DNA of 64,000 nt from Euleptes europaea (taxonomy: Eukaryota > Chordata > Lepidosauria > Squamata > Sphaerodactylidae): the NCBI RefSeq assembly GCF_029931775.1, contig NC_079322.1, positions 55,769,853 through 55,833,852 of the forward strand. Reading direction: 5' to 3'. Numbering within the stretch: position 1 is the stretch's first letter; each line of letters opens with the position of its first letter. Position numbers and translations under genes: made by a program. A model generated the notes under the pieces. That model was not told where the DNA came from. It ran no database searches and was given only the letters and a program-made list of their open reading frames with translations. Shown here one piece after another: positions 1 through 12,500 of this stretch.

Positions 1-231
1 TGTTGTATAAGCAGAGGTCTGTCTGCATTGTTTCCATCTGTTCAGTGCAAATCACTCTGGGCCATATTGGTTCGGTTATGTGTTGGAGGCTTTCTCTCCC
101 TTTCAGCTTGAGAATAAGCATAGGGTTTCCCCAGGGGAGATTCTGATCAGTTCCCCCCCACACACCTTTCTAGAACTCTACTTTTCTCAGTCTATTTATA
201 CTTTTTTTTCCCTTTTCCATTTTACTTCTAG

Positions 232-466
232 CACGATGGTCGGTTCTGTTCCTGGAAGCACATACTCTACCCAAGCCTCTGTGTACAGCCCACCCCCGGC
301 TGCTACTGCTGACGTTTCTGCCTACCAGAATTCCGGAACTATCTCCCAGGTGCCAAACTATAATTTAGTCTCCTCCGCCCTGACTCAGCCACCAGGCAGC
401 CAACCACCACAGCAACAGCCTCCATCATCACAACAAAACAATTATCCCCAGAAGGCACTACTATAG
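232..466 (+). CDS. STAM: STAM, last coding exon (C-terminal tail)
   Basis: An exon opens after a pyrimidine-rich acceptor (tttacttctag at 221-231) in phase 2 and runs 78 codons to a TAG at 464-466. The peptide is low-complexity: a Ser/Tyr/Ala-rich part (QASVYSPPPAATADVSAYQN) followed by a Gln/Pro-rich tail ending in QKALL. This resembles the C-terminus of STAM (signal transducing adaptor molecule 1), an ESCRT-0 subunit that pairs with HGS on early endosomes and sorts ubiquitinated receptors. The VHS, UIM and SH3 domains would be upstream of the window. Position supports the call: STAM lies just upstream of MRC1 in mammals. The upstream in-frame ATG at 80 lies in the intron and is not a start. 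An alternative is STAM2 or another Gln/Pro-rich tail, but synteny favours STAM. Confidence 0.75.
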
Positions 467-1440
467 GATATAGGACTTTGGATTCCTAATCTGCTCTAAC
501 CTCTGCTGAAGGCAGTTTACAATGTTATAAGTTTATTCCTTTAATATCTTAAACATGGGTTATCCTCGGCTTAATAGGAATCTTTCTTGGGTGAACAAGT
601 TTAATGATTCTATTTGCACTGACTTTTTAGAATTTTTTTTTAATTTGCAAATGAATTAAACTACTTTAGGGCATTTAATTCCTTTTAAAATGCCTAAAGC
701 ATTGGTACAAGGGTTATTTATGTCTGCTGAAACTGGCTGGTTTGTGAAGACTCAACTTGGCAAACTGTTGTGGCATATATGTTATGTACATATAGTATGT
801 TTGTGTTAGTGGCTGTTTTTGAATTACTATGGTGATCATGTGAATATATAACAGTGTTAAATAATTTACATTACTGTTTTATTAATCATGAACAGATGGA
901 CCATGTTCATGGATTTTATAAGGATGTCTGCTCAAGGTATAGGCGAGAGTTCTAACCTGCATATCATAAATACACTTAATAGGTTATGGATATGCTCATG
1001 AAACTGAACTGCATAGTTCTCATTAATTACATTGAATGCAAGTGTGTCCTGCCTTCTGTAGCCTTTGGTGCTTCTACATGACGTTATCTACCAAAGTGAA
1101 GGGTCTGGGACTTCAGACACTCTGCATTCAAAGAAAATTCTGCTTTTATGAATAATGGTGATCTTCAGAATAATAACTTGCAAGCTGCTAAACAAATGGG
1201 ACCATGAAGCACATCTGATCCATTCATTTTATTGTTTAAATAATGTACCTGACATTTCCATGCTGGTTTTGTGTGTTTGTGTGTGTGTCTGTTACCTGAA
1301 TGCTGAACTTTATGCTGTGTATATTGGTGGAGATCACACCAAAGACAGGAGACACTTTGGATGCGAGTAAACGACATTTTTAAACTGGAACAACAAAAAA
1401 AGGATTACACTACATTTATTAAAGTTTTGTTCTTAAGGAC
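467..1440 (+). other. STAM: STAM 3' untranslated region (end inferred)
   Basis: AT-rich sequence follows the stop codon without any open frame of note. A possible poly(A) signal ATTAAA is at 1418-1423, with a GT-rich stretch about 40 bases downstream (near 1463-1483), the usual arrangement for cleavage near 1440. A short GT repeat lies at 1271-1288. The true 3' end could be farther out, since further AATAAA-like hexamers occur, for example near 4911. Confidence 0.4.
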
Positions 1441-4400
1441 TGGCCATAATTGTCACATTGACTGTGTTTGGTTGTGTGTGTTTTCATTAAATACCTTGTG
1501 ACCTTCTTGGGCTTTTAGCACTCCCACATATGGCTTTTGTACCTGTGCAGAACACAAGGAACCTTCTAGAGCTCTAACTAGGGAAGTTGTGCTTGTGCCT
1601 CTTCCCTCAAGGAGAAACTCTGAAGAACTGCACGTCTTACAATACATGGTTTGGATTTATATGTTTTCATGTTAAATCCCCATCATCTCCAGTTACAGAA
1701 TCTCTGGTGGAATATCTGTCTCAGATCTTGGAGAGCCACTGCCTCTTGACTTAGGGAATGTTTTGGTAGATGGACCAATGGCAGCTACTTCTTGTTAAAT
1801 CTTCTGTCCTATGGCTAATTAGTAGTGTCAAAGGGAAAGTCAGCTGGCCTCATAGACCCATCAAATGAAGGTTGCAAAGTGCATATTTCAGACAAGAAAT
1901 TTTACTGAATTGCTTTAACTCCATAGACCTCCAGCTGCCAGTACTCTGGTGGGAGCAGCAGTCTCCTCTAGATGGTTTATTGGATGATAACAAGCAGGGG
2001 ACGTCTGTGCTCCACAAGGAAACCAAACAAACCATTCACTACTGTTCTCCATAAAGTTAACGGCAATTCCAAAGTTATGGTATGGTCTATTGCTTTATCA
2101 ACGTACCTGGTTCTAATATTCCTCTCTAAGAAAGCAGATCTCAGTTTGGAGACTCTATCAGAAGTAAAAGACTGCTTAGTACCAAGATGCATCTAAGTCT
2201 TTTGAAGGGCTTTTTCACCCTTCGCTAATATCTAAGCATTGATTAGACTAGGCAATGGTATCCCATGCCCTCATTTCCTACTGGTTAACAACTGTTTAAA
2301 GTTTTGGTTTTATGCATTGTGCTAAGTGATTCAAACCAAAGTGGCTTTCAGCTAGTACAAAATCTTCCAGTCCCTCTAAAGGGAACCTTTGAGTCTTGCC
2401 TGTGCTCAGAATGTATCACCCTGTGGGGGGTTAGTCACCCCAGTCATCTGGGCTGTTATTACAACATAGATGAGCCGTTCCATCAAATTTATTATACTGC
2501 TGACCTCAAGATTTGTGTCATCCTTTCAACACCATCCTACGAAAGAGCAACTGAATCAGTTCTGAATTCCTAGAGCTACATACTGTGTTGCTTGAGAGAG
2601 TCCATGGAGGTCAAAGGTGATCATTCTCAATTTTTCAGACATCAGCACCGTAAAATACCAGCAACTACAGGTGGCATCCTATGCGGGCATTCTCCTCTGT
2701 CTCAGCACTGGCACTCTTTGAGTTCAGTAAAATCTCCAGGATGTTAATTTCTATGTTACCATTTTTCTACAGCACAAGGGCTGTGCAACTAGAAAATACT
2801 GCTTTCAATTCAATATCTTAGCCTTCAGGCTTTCAACTGTACCAAAAGGTTTTCACTAAGTGGCCGTTGTTGCAGTATTCCTTCAGCTGCAGGCGATGAT
2901 ATTCCCTTAGGTAACTGTCTGTTTATCAGGAATGCTTGCAATGGTCTTCATGCTACTATTGTCCTTATGGTCGCTACATAGAATTGTGTAAAAGTTCCAC
3001 ACCATGGTTCCAGTTTTGGAGGGTAGTTTTCAGTTTGATCTCTGGCTGAGCTTCCCTCAGACACTACAGAGTCTCTCAGAGACCTGCTACATAATGTTTT
3101 GACCACTCCTTTGCAAGGTCATGTGTACTGAACATCCCTATTTCTTTGCGACATGAATTATTTCTTTTTTGGAGGTGGAGGCACTGGTATTCTTTGGGAA
3201 ATGTATTAATGAAATTTTGAAGTGGAGCTCACAGCTTTGCTTTCCTCTTGTTACTAAATTTCCACATAAAGATGCCTAGAAATTTATTGCTTTAGAAAAT
3301 TTCTACACCACCTCTCCAGAACACCTGCTTAAGACAATATCCTGATAACTTCTAGTGGCCTTATTAGCTACTATTTTTATTATTCGATTGCTATCCCACT
3401 CTTCCCAAGCAAGTTGGACTCAGACCAGCTAACAATATTCTGTATCATAAAATAACATACAAACAGTATAACAGTAACTTTCAAACCAGAAATTAACAAT
3501 ACATTAAAAATAAAGATGGTGCCCTCAGTTCTCCCTTAACAAGATGAACACCAGCAGCAATGATCAAATGCAGTGGGACAGCACAGAAAGAACCAGCAGG
3601 GGACCATTTCCTGAGAGGGTCCACATCTTGTTAACAATAATCTGGATTTACCATAACCTGGATTTACCATTGGTCCCCATCTACTTTCCCACTGTAATGG
3701 CAAAATCCTCCAACATTCACACATGGCATATGCGATGGAGGATATGGTGCTTCTGGGCAGTCTGGGTGGTATTCTTTAATTCAAGAAAGCCTTTTTCTAG
3801 CTATTTATGGTCTTTGCTGTGTTTACCCTTTCTCCACAAGGTTGTGATTTGCCCAGATGTGACCTTTCTACCGTAAGCAGCAGTACCTGACTTCCTTTTT
3901 TAGCCAGGATGTTATCTTTCTCAACATGATAAAGAAGCATATCTTCCTCTTCATTTGGTATGTTGAACCTAAGGAGGAATTATAGGTCTTCTCTCACTGG
4001 TTAGCTTCTGCATTCCTCTGCTGTGACCTAGCTCGCCAACCTGTTCCAATCAAAAGTGTAACCAATTGTGATGGAGCATTTCCATTACTTATCTATCTGG
4101 ACTACACATGGCATGTTTCTGTAACATGAACTGGATATGCACAGAAGTGTGAATGCAGCATTGAGCATAAACATTAGGATGCTACACTCTCCTGGTCGCC
4201 AGGGTGTGCTTCTCCAGGCAGGCAGGCTGGCTGCTGTTTGTTTAGGAGTGTACAGTAATCACTCAGAAAAACTAGCTGTCTTTCTGTATCTGTTCTTGCA
4301 CATATCCTGCTTTCCTTCCCAATTGCAAGTGTCTTCCTTGATTTTATATTGAGAAAAGTTTGCAGAGGTTATGAAGGGTGGAAGTCTGCTCCATCGCTTG

Positions 4401-5020
4401 AGCAATATATACCGGTACTTACTTAGAAATTTCTCCTGGAGCAGAAAGGTACATGAGTGTGAATTTGATGGCTAGAGCTCTAGAATATTCCCAAAGTTGC
4501 TCTGAACAAGCACAGAAGCCCCTAAGAATGGCCTCATTGAGGACCACTTGAAGAACATCAGTTACATGTAATCAACCAGTCTCACTGAATTCTTTTGTTG
4601 AGCACCACTTTTCTGCCTTAATTGTACATTTCGTCTTGCTGTCGTAATTTGTGTGATCCTAAAGAGTCTGATGTGGTACTTGAATAATTCTTTAAAGCTT
4701 CCCCATTCATTTTTCCTACACTTTGGGGCAATTTTGTGTTCAGTCAGTTGGAATTATTTGTAGCATATCTGTAGGGCTTGTATGTAATGTGTCAGTATAA
4801 ACAGTGACATTTCCAAAATAATGCTAAATTAGGTGCTAGTTGGCAATGTGCAGGTTACAGAGAACTGTTTAGGCATTGGAAAGGTTTCCAGGAACTCCTA
4901 TTTCTGTATTTAATAAATTATGTACAAGATAAGAGCTGTTCAGGTAGAAGAGACTTTTGCCTGTGTATTGATCATAAGGCCAAGCTCACTATGTCTCAGC
5001 CTTACAGATTGGTGGTGGAA
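1441..5020. other. Intergenic stretch without a recognised gene
   Basis: No open frame here shows a family I recognise. 1680-2800 has many short open frames on both strands and reads like old, decayed repeat sequence, but I cannot name a family. 3365-3500 begins with a stretch resembling the reverse complement of a LINE 3' end. The open frames at 3544 and 2304 lack domains, signal sequences or repeats that would support them. Confidence 0.4.
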
Positions 5021-5021
5021 A

Positions 5022-5228
5022 GCACCATCAGTCATAGCTAATTTCTGGTGACCCTATAGGGTTTTAAAGACAAGAGACAAAACAGAGGTGGTTTGTCGTT
5101 GCCTACCTCTGTGTAGTAACTATGGGCTTCCTTGGTGGTCCCCCATCCAAGTGCTGACCAGGGCTGACCCTGTTTAGCTTCCAAGATCTGATGAGACTGG
5201 ACAAGCCTGGGCCATCTAGGCTAGGGTC
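5022..5228 (-). mobile_element. 5S-rRNA-derived SINE (SINE3-like), old copy
   Basis: The right part (about 5133-5205) is the reverse complement of vertebrate 5S rRNA: it reads cccatccaagtgctgacc and then tgtttagcttccaagatc, matching the 5S internal promoter region. The left part carries the shared body (accctatagggttt and agaggtggtttgtcgttgcc). The copy is more diverged than the other three in the window, so probably older. It is a retrotransposed SINE and not a 5S gene: only part of 5S is present and it is fused to the body. Confidence 0.75.
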
Positions 5229-7637
5229 TCCCCAGATTAACTTGTGCAATATAGTCCATCATGGTGCCACAGGTAGAGACCAGGCGCAATAAGGTGCACA
5301 ACAGTTTGCTCTGGCTGTCTTCAACAAGCAAGCCTGGCCAACACAATGGAGGAGAAACTTCTTTCCAACCCCAAGTACAATGATGAATTTATCAGCAAGG
5401 CTTATGTACAGAATTTTGCTAAAACTAATTTTAATAGTGCAGATTTGTTTCTGGCTTCTAATTTCGAGTTCCTATGCCACAGTGGGCTAGAGGGGTTCCC
5501 AAATTATGTGGAAGAACAAATCCAGACTCATAATGTCACAATAGAGATATCGAGGTAGAAGTCACAAAATTATGATAACCTTACTCAGTTCAGGCCTAGA
5601 CACCGATTCTGTTTTTCTGTAGCTGTTTTAAGGAGACTAGTAGGTAATACTTCCTTCTGATTTCCAGTCTAAATTTAAAGACCCAGTTTGTAGCCATTAA
5701 CTGCACTGGACCTAAATAGTTGATCCCTTATTGTGCTATTTGGCTAAAAAATAAAACTCCTGAGAACAGCATCTTGGAACGCACCCGATCAATGCTCAGA
5801 GTGCTGAATTGGACATGAAAAACAACTTGTACTGTTTGTCTGAAATACTTTTACATGTATTGTAGATAACTTTATACTTCTGTCACTCTAAAATTTGCAT
5901 TGCATTTCTTGCTGCATATGCCATAAAATTTTGAACTAAATATTTCTTCTGTCTGGCTTCTATATATATTATGAAGCAACAGCTCTAGACAGACATTGGC
6001 ACTTTTTTCTTGCTGTTGTACACAACTATTGATAACCTCAGGAATTCTTGGGGAAATAATTAGTAGGTGGACTGTAACTTTTGCTATTAAGATGTTATTC
6101 TAGACACTGGTAATACTTTCAGCTAATCTAACTAATGCAATAGTAGACACAACTTACACTCTTATGTTCTCCTAAGTGTATCATAACTAACATTGTAACT
6201 TTACAATTGCTTGACCCTATAGGAGAACATAAAGCAAAAGCTTGTAATTTAAAAGGTTTAACATATCTTGTGGTTTCAAATGCCTATCTCTGGTCCTGTT
6301 CTGGGAGAGAAAACAATCGAATCTGTATGCAGATCCTCAGTGAGTCTCTTAAGAATGCAAATGCTGTTGTACTCAGAACAAAATGTATTAATTAAAATTA
6401 CTAATTTTATGAGCACATAATTTGCATGAGGATTCACAGTAAAATTTAGTCACTGAACTGCTGAATATGGATTTCATACTGTTGAATGAGACATAAGGCC
6501 CCTCTCCCCATTAGGTAGCAATTTTTTCACACCCCTTTGCAGAAAGCTGTTTCCAATCAGATGGGGGAAGAGGGAATATATCTCTGTTTTGAAACAATGG
6601 GCCATTGCCTTTGCCCTTGCATGAAACTTACTAGTTAAAACAGCATGTGCTCCTATCCACAGTCAGCCTCAATCAGCCATGTGTAACTATTCTCGACTAT
6701 GGCTGGATTTGCTATGAAATACTGGTAGCCAATGAGTTTGCCAGAATGTCCAGACAAAAGGGATATTCATTCTGCTTTCATCCTACCTCCCTATTCAAAG
6801 TGAAGGTAATATACAATAATTGGTGAGGACTGCAGCCATGTAAATACAACAAACGTAAACTGGAAACTTGTGGTACCTTAAAGACCCAACAGAATTTTAT
6901 AGCAGAGTAAGTGCCCTCCACTTCAGAGGCAACCAGAGGATCCTCTCTCTGTAAACCTTTTATGTAGGAAGTATAAAAAAAATAGTGAGGTTAAGGGGCC
7001 ATAGAATGTAATAAGTGCCAGGTACAATGTATATATGTTTAATGCAAATTTAATCCAGAAAAATACAGAACACAAGATAGCTAACACCTTTAATGAGTAG
7101 GTGTTCACTGGTTTTGCTAAGGCAAAAAGCACCTGTGAGTAAAAAAATCCCAAGTCTCTTTTCAAGCATAGAGAGAGGGAAGAAATAGTATGCAAACTCT
7201 TAATGAATTCTAATTCAGCAGTTTTATGCTGGGTCTTCATATGAAGGTGTTGGGAGTTTCTTTTGAGGGGGAGAGTTGGAAGAATAGCAACTTCCAGGCC
7301 AGAAACACAGTGTCCTTTGGAGACTGAAATGTTCTTGCACTGGTTTCCGAATATTGTGATTAATGTCACATTTGTGTCCATTCACTCTTTAGCACGGCGG
7401 CCGGTCAGAAGTCATTTTGTCAAATGTAGAGAGCAGATGGGCATTGTTGACACATGAGGGCCTCCAGCAGAGGATGAGCAAGTGGATAAGCCCAAGCCTA
7501 ATACAGATGATGGGATTTAGTCCTGTGATAGCGTTTCCTGAACGTGTTTATGGAGAAAGTATGTTGGTTTATTCCACTGTCTAGTCACTGGGTTTGTATC
7601 TCTGTTAGGTGCTCCTTGTTGACAGTAAGCTGTTTTA
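5229..7637. other. Intergenic stretch; small open frames, no supported gene
   Basis: A 70-codon open frame at 5346-5558 and a 152-codon frame on the minus strand at 6923-7381 are the longest here. Neither has a recognisable family, codon bias or splice context. The minus-strand frame is hydrophobic at its C-terminal end, as expected of AT-rich sequence read by chance. 6830-7640 has the flavour of an interspersed repeat that I cannot name. Confidence 0.35.
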
Positions 7638-7645
7638 GGTTATGG

Positions 7646-8077
7646 CAGGGGTCTCAAGCGTGGCACCTATGGGTGCCATGGTGCCTGTCAACATCTTTCC
7701 CAGTACCCGCCAAGTGTTTATAGAAGGCAGGTGGGGCCAAGTGGGGCTTTTGCCCAGCAGGGCTTCTGATTACCCATTGGGGATTTGATCAACTTGAGTC
7801 GATTTTTAAGAGGTTGCTTTGGCAGCAACTGCTACCACAGCACAGAGACCTTAACTGATTAACAGAAGGTGTATGAAAGAATATTTTTGAACAATATGTT
7901 ATAACAGCTTTTGCCTGAATTGTGGAAGAGTTACTACTAGAGTTATGCATGACCTCACTCCTTCACATTTTGTGGTTAGCTCCGCTTTTTGTGTGGCAGC
8001 CATTTTGGAGTTGTACTTACTACTCTGTGTCAGAATTCCAAATGTGCCTGTGGGGTCAGAAAGACTGGAGACCCCTG
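7646..8077 (+). mobile_element. Non-autonomous hAT element (caggggtctc family), copy 1
   Basis: The ends form an inverted repeat: cagggGTCTC at the left and gGAGACCCCTG at the right. The flanks are an almost perfect 8-bp duplication, ggttatgg (7638-7645) and ggttatag (8078-8085), the target-site size of hAT transposases. There is no transposase frame inside. A second copy of the same family lies at 10274-10593. Confidence 0.85.
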
Positions 8078-8342
8078 GGTTATAGGGGGATCTTTAAGTA
8101 AGGACTGGCCTATGCAAGGCCTGTGTAAGACTCTGTAGAATTAAGCTCTAGCTCATGAAAGTTTATGCTCAAATAAAATGTTTCGTTTTTAAGATACCAC
8201 AAGACTGTGTCAACAAGGAAGCCTTTGCTCTTGTTGACATTGGTTATGTGGTGAAGTGATACCCTTTTCACTGTGATTCCTGACTGGCTGGGATCACACG
8301 GTGAGAAAACCATCTAAAAGAAAGGATGCGTAAGTAGCAATA

Positions 8343-8480
8343 GTTGGGGCAGAGGCAACATCGGGGAAGGCCTCGGCCTCTATGCCCTGCTGTTGGACCC
8401 CAAGAAGAACAGGTTGGCCACTATATGAGTCAGGGTACTGGACTAGTTGGACGACTGGTTTCTTACGTTCTTATGAAACA
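8343..8480 (+). repeat. Interspersed repeat fragment (reptile SINE/LINE tail type)
   Basis: The sequence ggcctcggcctctatgccct followed by ggttggccactat and gtactggactagttgg is a pattern I recognise from lizard interspersed repeats, usually near the 3' end of a retroelement. No terminal duplication was found, so the limits are approximate. Confidence 0.45.
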
Positions 8481-8970
8481 ACCGTGGCTGCAAAAAGGCA
8501 CAATTAGATACACTGAGAAGAGGAAATTGGTACAAATTTGTTTGCAGTAAATACTTGAAATGGCAGCTTTCTTAGAATCTCATGAATTGTTTGGAGCAGC
8601 ACTAATTAGACAACTGTAATGTTCAGAAAGCTATCTGCTGGGACTCAGGAAGCCATTTTTAATGGCTCTGCTTTTTTCTCATTGTGTCTGAATAGATTGA
8701 GTGAAAGCAGGAAATGTTTCTAATAAGTTTGATTTATGTGATAGAGTAGTTCTGAGGCACACAAATATTTTGAATCTACCTTCTCTGGAATTTATTTCAG
8801 TTGGGAGAAAAATCAGTGGCTGGCCAGCTCACAACCAAGCAGAGGTGTGTATCTGGCTGACCATCCATGATATTGGAGACCATGAGATGAAAAAAAACAT
8901 GCAAAAGTCTGCCAATGTGAGGACAGATCTCTTGCACCTTGTTGCTGGGTTTTTTAAAAAGTAACCTTCA

Positions 8971-9047
8971 GCATTTTGGAGGACATTGATTCATAGGGTC
9001 GCCATGAGTCGGAAGTGACTTGATGGCACTTAACACACACACACACC
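8971..9047 (+). mobile_element. BovB (RTE) LINE 3' end, short fragment
   Basis: The block ttggaggacattgattcat followed by agggtcgccatgagtcggaa, tgacttgatggcacttaa and a short CA tail is the 3' terminus of the BovB LINE. Longer copies at 26033, 42603 and 46151 show the same ending with ORF2 sequence upstream of it. Only the last ~75 bases are present here, as expected of strong 5' truncation. Confidence 0.8.
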
Positions 9048-9049
9048 TT

Positions 9050-10245
9050 CAGTAAAAAGCACGTACATATTTTGAAGTGAAATCAAATAAATATCTGCTC
9101 TATCATAGTGGCATGACAGAAATTACCTAGTTCCTTCTAGAGCATGTGTCTGCAGACTTCCTGTTTAAACCAGCAAAGACTTACTGAAGAAGAGCTATTT
9201 CAGCTTGAAACGTATTGCCAGATTTTATTGACTATCTTTAAACAAATTGTTTTCTGTACACATTTGAATGATCTGTTGTACTTGGATTTGTGCTTCCCTC
9301 TTTTCACTTGTGAAAAATGTCTGCAATTGTCAAAGTGCCATTAGGGTGCCACCTTTGGTCACTTCAGTGGAGTTTGCATAGGAGACTCCCTGAGTGGAGG
9401 TTATAGTGTACTGATCAATGCCTGGTTCATTGTACCTGTCATCTTTTAGTATATAACCTTGGCTCTAGTCCTTTCCTAGAAATAAAATTGGTGGATCTGT
9501 TGCTGGTCTCAATCTTCCATTGCATTTTGCCGTTTATAGCCATTTTGGCTTTGCAATTTGAAGCACATAGCTTAACAAAGTGGCCTTTGCCTTTTTATGG
9601 TGTCTTGTCTTTCCCCATAAATTCAAAACAGGACTGTAAGGCTTTATGAAGACCTGAATAACGTTGTTTTGGCTCATTGGCCTGGCCCTAGAACAATCAC
9701 ACCTTATAAGCCGTAGTCACTACTTTCTAAAATTAGTATTTGAAAGTGGAGTAACATGTTTCACGTATTCTAAACATTCATTATTCCACTACATCAACAG
9801 CGAGCATTTTCTGAGAAACTTATTACATATCTAATTTCCTTGGGTAATCCTGCTGTGCAGATCAAAACATCCACAAAGGGAAAACACCTGGGGTTTAGGT
9901 AGAGTTTTTGTAAACCCAGGGAGGGGGGCTTAGGGTCTTTTACAACGCACTTATGTTGAATGTATACACATTTACTGTTTTATTTATGAACTCACACCTT
10001 GCAGATTAGAATATACCACAAGCCAAGAACAAGGTTGAACAAATGTCTTCACACCACAGGATCTGTTCAGTGCAAGGATGACTGAGTAAAACATCCAGAT
10101 CCAACTTAACGTGTGTCAACTGGTAAATTAAACACTTACTATAGTATTTTGCTTCTGTGTCACCACCAGATTGAAGGTTTAACGTTTATAGAAGCTTGTA
10201 AACCAATCGGGTTTGTCAAAAATGTCTCCCACCACAGAACGTCTT
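9050..10245. other. Intergenic stretch, nothing recognised
   Basis: AT-rich sequence with stop codons in all frames at short intervals. The 66-codon frame at 9144 has no family resemblance that I can see. No repeat ends or target duplications were spotted. Confidence 0.4.
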
Positions 10246-10247
10246 CA

Positions 10248-10740
10248 TAGCCAGCATGGTGCAGGCGTTAGGGCAGGGGTCTCCAATGTGGTTTTTGTGG
10301 GTGCCATAGTGCCCACCAACACCTTTCCTGGTGCCCATCAAGTGTTTTCAGAAAGTGGGTGGGGCCAGGTGGAGCTGTTGCCCAGCGGGGCTTCTGATTG
10401 GCTACTGGAGATTTGATAGGCTGTGCAGATTTTTTAAGATGTTGCTTTGGCAGCAGTGGCCACCACCATACAAGGATCTTTGCAGTGTGTGTTGCAGCAG
10501 CCATTTGGTGGCTGGACATTTTGTGACCACTCCCACTACGCTGTGTCAGAATTCCAAAGATGACCTTGGGCAGAAAAAGGTTGGGGACCCCTGGGTTAGA
10601 GTGTCAGGCTAGGATCTGGGACACCCGGATTGAAGCCCCAACTCTGCCATGGAAGCTTGCTGGGTGACCCTGAGCCAGTCACTCAACCTAGCTTACTGTA
10701 CAGGGTTGTTGTGAGGCTGAAGATGTGTGGATAAAATAGA
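10248..10740 (+). mobile_element. tRNA-derived SINE split by a hAT insertion
   Basis: The head of a tRNA-derived SINE (ccagcatggtgcaggcgtta, 10253-10270) is separated from its continuation (gtgtcaggctaggatctggg from 10602) by the hAT element at 10274-10593. The continuation shows the A-box-like region, then accggattg and a conserved middle (gggtgaccctgagccagtc, acagggttgttgtgagg) known from other copies at 12340 and 31545. The hAT therefore landed in an existing SINE. Confidence 0.75.
10274..10593 (+). mobile_element. Non-autonomous hAT element (caggggtctc family), copy 2
   Basis: The termini caggggtctccaa and ttggggacccctg are a 13-bp inverted repeat. Flanks cgttaggg (10266-10273) and ggttagag (10594-10601) match at 6 of 8 positions and both belong to the A-box region of the host SINE. 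The interior matches copy 1 (ggtgggtggggccaggtgg versus ggcaggtggggccaagtgg), with about 110 bases fewer. Confidence 0.85.
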
Positions 10741-10742
10741 GG

Positions 10743-10868
10743 GAAGAAGAAGAGTTGGTTTTTATATGCCGACTTTCTCTACCACTTAAGGAAGAATCAA
10801 ACCGGCTTGCAATCGCCTTCTTTCCCCTCCCCACAACAGACACCCTGTGAGGTAGGTGGGGCTGAGAG
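10743..10868 (-). mobile_element. tRNA-derived SINE, 3' half only
   Basis: On the minus strand this reads ctcagccccacctacctcac, then acagggtgtctgttgtgggg, ttaagtggtagagaaagtcg and gcatataaaaaccaactc before a CTT-rich tail. It matches the 3' halves of the SINEs at 42905, 51490 and 55081. The tRNA-like head is missing. Confidence 0.7.
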
Positions 10869-10929
10869 AAAATTATATACCCTGTCCTGAGTTCCTTGGA
10901 GGAAGGATGAGATAAAAATGTGCTAACTA

Positions 10930-12335
10930 AGTAAGTGGGCAGACCGACTCCAAACTAGCTGCTGGAGTGTGTGGTTTTCTTCTGGACACGACTGTAAATA
11001 TTTAGGTAAATTGGTAAGCCTGTAAGGTATGGAACAGACTGAAAGCTTAAATATGTTTGGCCATTAGTCAAATAAATGTTTCACATTTTCTACTGAATCT
11101 TAAGCATCTAGCACTACCATTTCTTTAAATTTACTTCATTTATAGTCTGCCTTTCTTGCTGAGACACAAGACGGATTACAAATTTAAAAAATTCAGTAAG
11201 AGCGGTATAATAACATACAACCAGAAATGTTAGAGCACTAAAAACCCAGCCTAATAAAGGGAATAAAGCAGGATAGGAAAACATTTTATTATATGCAACA
11301 GGGCACGTACATGACATTACCTGCCTGACAGGTTTCACACTTTTGCTGTGATATCAAGTGTGTTTTGCATACCCACTCTTTTTAATGAGGCTGATTTTGC
11401 AATCGAAAGTTTCATTAGAAGCATGACTATTTCACATCATTTTGTTGTTCTTCAAATGAAAATCTCATGGGAGCTGGGAAGCGAAATCTGTTTCCTTTAT
11501 TCTTGTAAAGTTGCTCATCATGCACATGCAGAAGTTGGCATGAATTTGTATAACATAGCAAAAAAAAACCCACGTTCTTCCTGTGCTGCAAGTGACAAGA
11601 TATTTCCCCCAGTTTTACTCATGTCATCACATGACAGTAAGCAAATTGTGTCAGTTCTTTAGATGGCATTTTCTCCTGAAATACTTAAATGTTGGCAATA
11701 ACATGAAGGTTGTATACTTTTGTGAGTGCCCCACCTGTGGTAAGATGGGTGGCACCTTTTTTCTTTTGTGGTGCCCCAATAGATATCCTTTCCAGAAACA
11801 TTGTTATGGTGCAAACCTTGCTTTTTCCCCCAGGTGTCTGGTTAAGACAGTTTCTTTAATAGTTGGACAACGACAGCTTAAGCATTCCTTGTTCTTTTTT
11901 AAAGTGCTTCTAAACTTTTGCCTTCATGTAGTTATGTGTTGTATTGTCTGCTTTTATATTTGATTATTTTATTTTATTATTTTTATGGAAATAATACAAA
12001 TGGCAAAGCTGAAGGTGTATCTTCCAAAACAACCCCTCCCCCCAAGCATTATTACACTTACAGACCAATGCTTTCTAGGCTGACTTCCCAAGTACATATG
12101 CACAAGATTGCAACATCTAACTAAGGACCAGTTCTTTGGTGTTCATATTCAGCAGTCAAAGTTGCCTTAATTTTAGAGTAGCATGCACCCCATAAATGTG
12201 CAACATGTCTTAGTAGTTAAGGCCATCTGGGGCTGCTTGTTTCTATTTGCCTGTTCCGAGCAGGGTCTGGTCAGTTTAGTAGGCACGGGAGATAAAGCTT
12301 TTTCAGCCCTGATCCCAGGCTACCCTAGTGTGGTA
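10930..12335. other. Intergenic stretch with an old LINE-tail-like block
   Basis: 11130-11260 resembles the reverse complement of a LINE 3' end (tttatagtctgcctttcttg near its start). The 104- and 126-codon frames at 11348 and 11583 overlap in different frames and share no features with known proteins. No gene is supported. Confidence 0.35.
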
Positions 12336-12339
12336 CACA

Positions 12340-12500
12340 CTACCTAGAATGTTAAACTAGGTCCTTGGAGAACTGGGTTCAAATCCACACACTATCCTGA
12401 AACTCACTTCTCTCAGACTCCACAGGATTGTTGTGGAGATAAAATGTGGGGACGGTAATGTATACCCCTTGGAATAAGGCAGGGATAAAATATATTTAGC
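12340..12500 (+). mobile_element. tRNA-derived SINE fragment
   Basis: The sequence gaactgggttcaaatccaca contains a B-box-like core, followed by ctcccacaggattgttgtgg-type middle sequence and ataaggcagggataaaata at the end, parallel to the copies at 10602 and 31545. No target duplication was identified. Confidence 0.55.

Noticed and set aside
1680-2800. Possible decayed retroelement coding sequence
   Set aside because: A few WW-containing words looked suggestive, but no continuous family signature, ends or repeats could be shown.
5346-5558. 70-codon frame considered as a processed pseudogene
   Set aside because: I could not match the peptide to any protein in any frame, and there is no poly(A) tail or duplication.
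6923-7381. 152-codon minus-strand frame
   Set aside because: Longest unexplained frame left of MRC1, but there is no family resemblance, splice context or codon signal; AT-rich chance frame, possibly within an old repeat.
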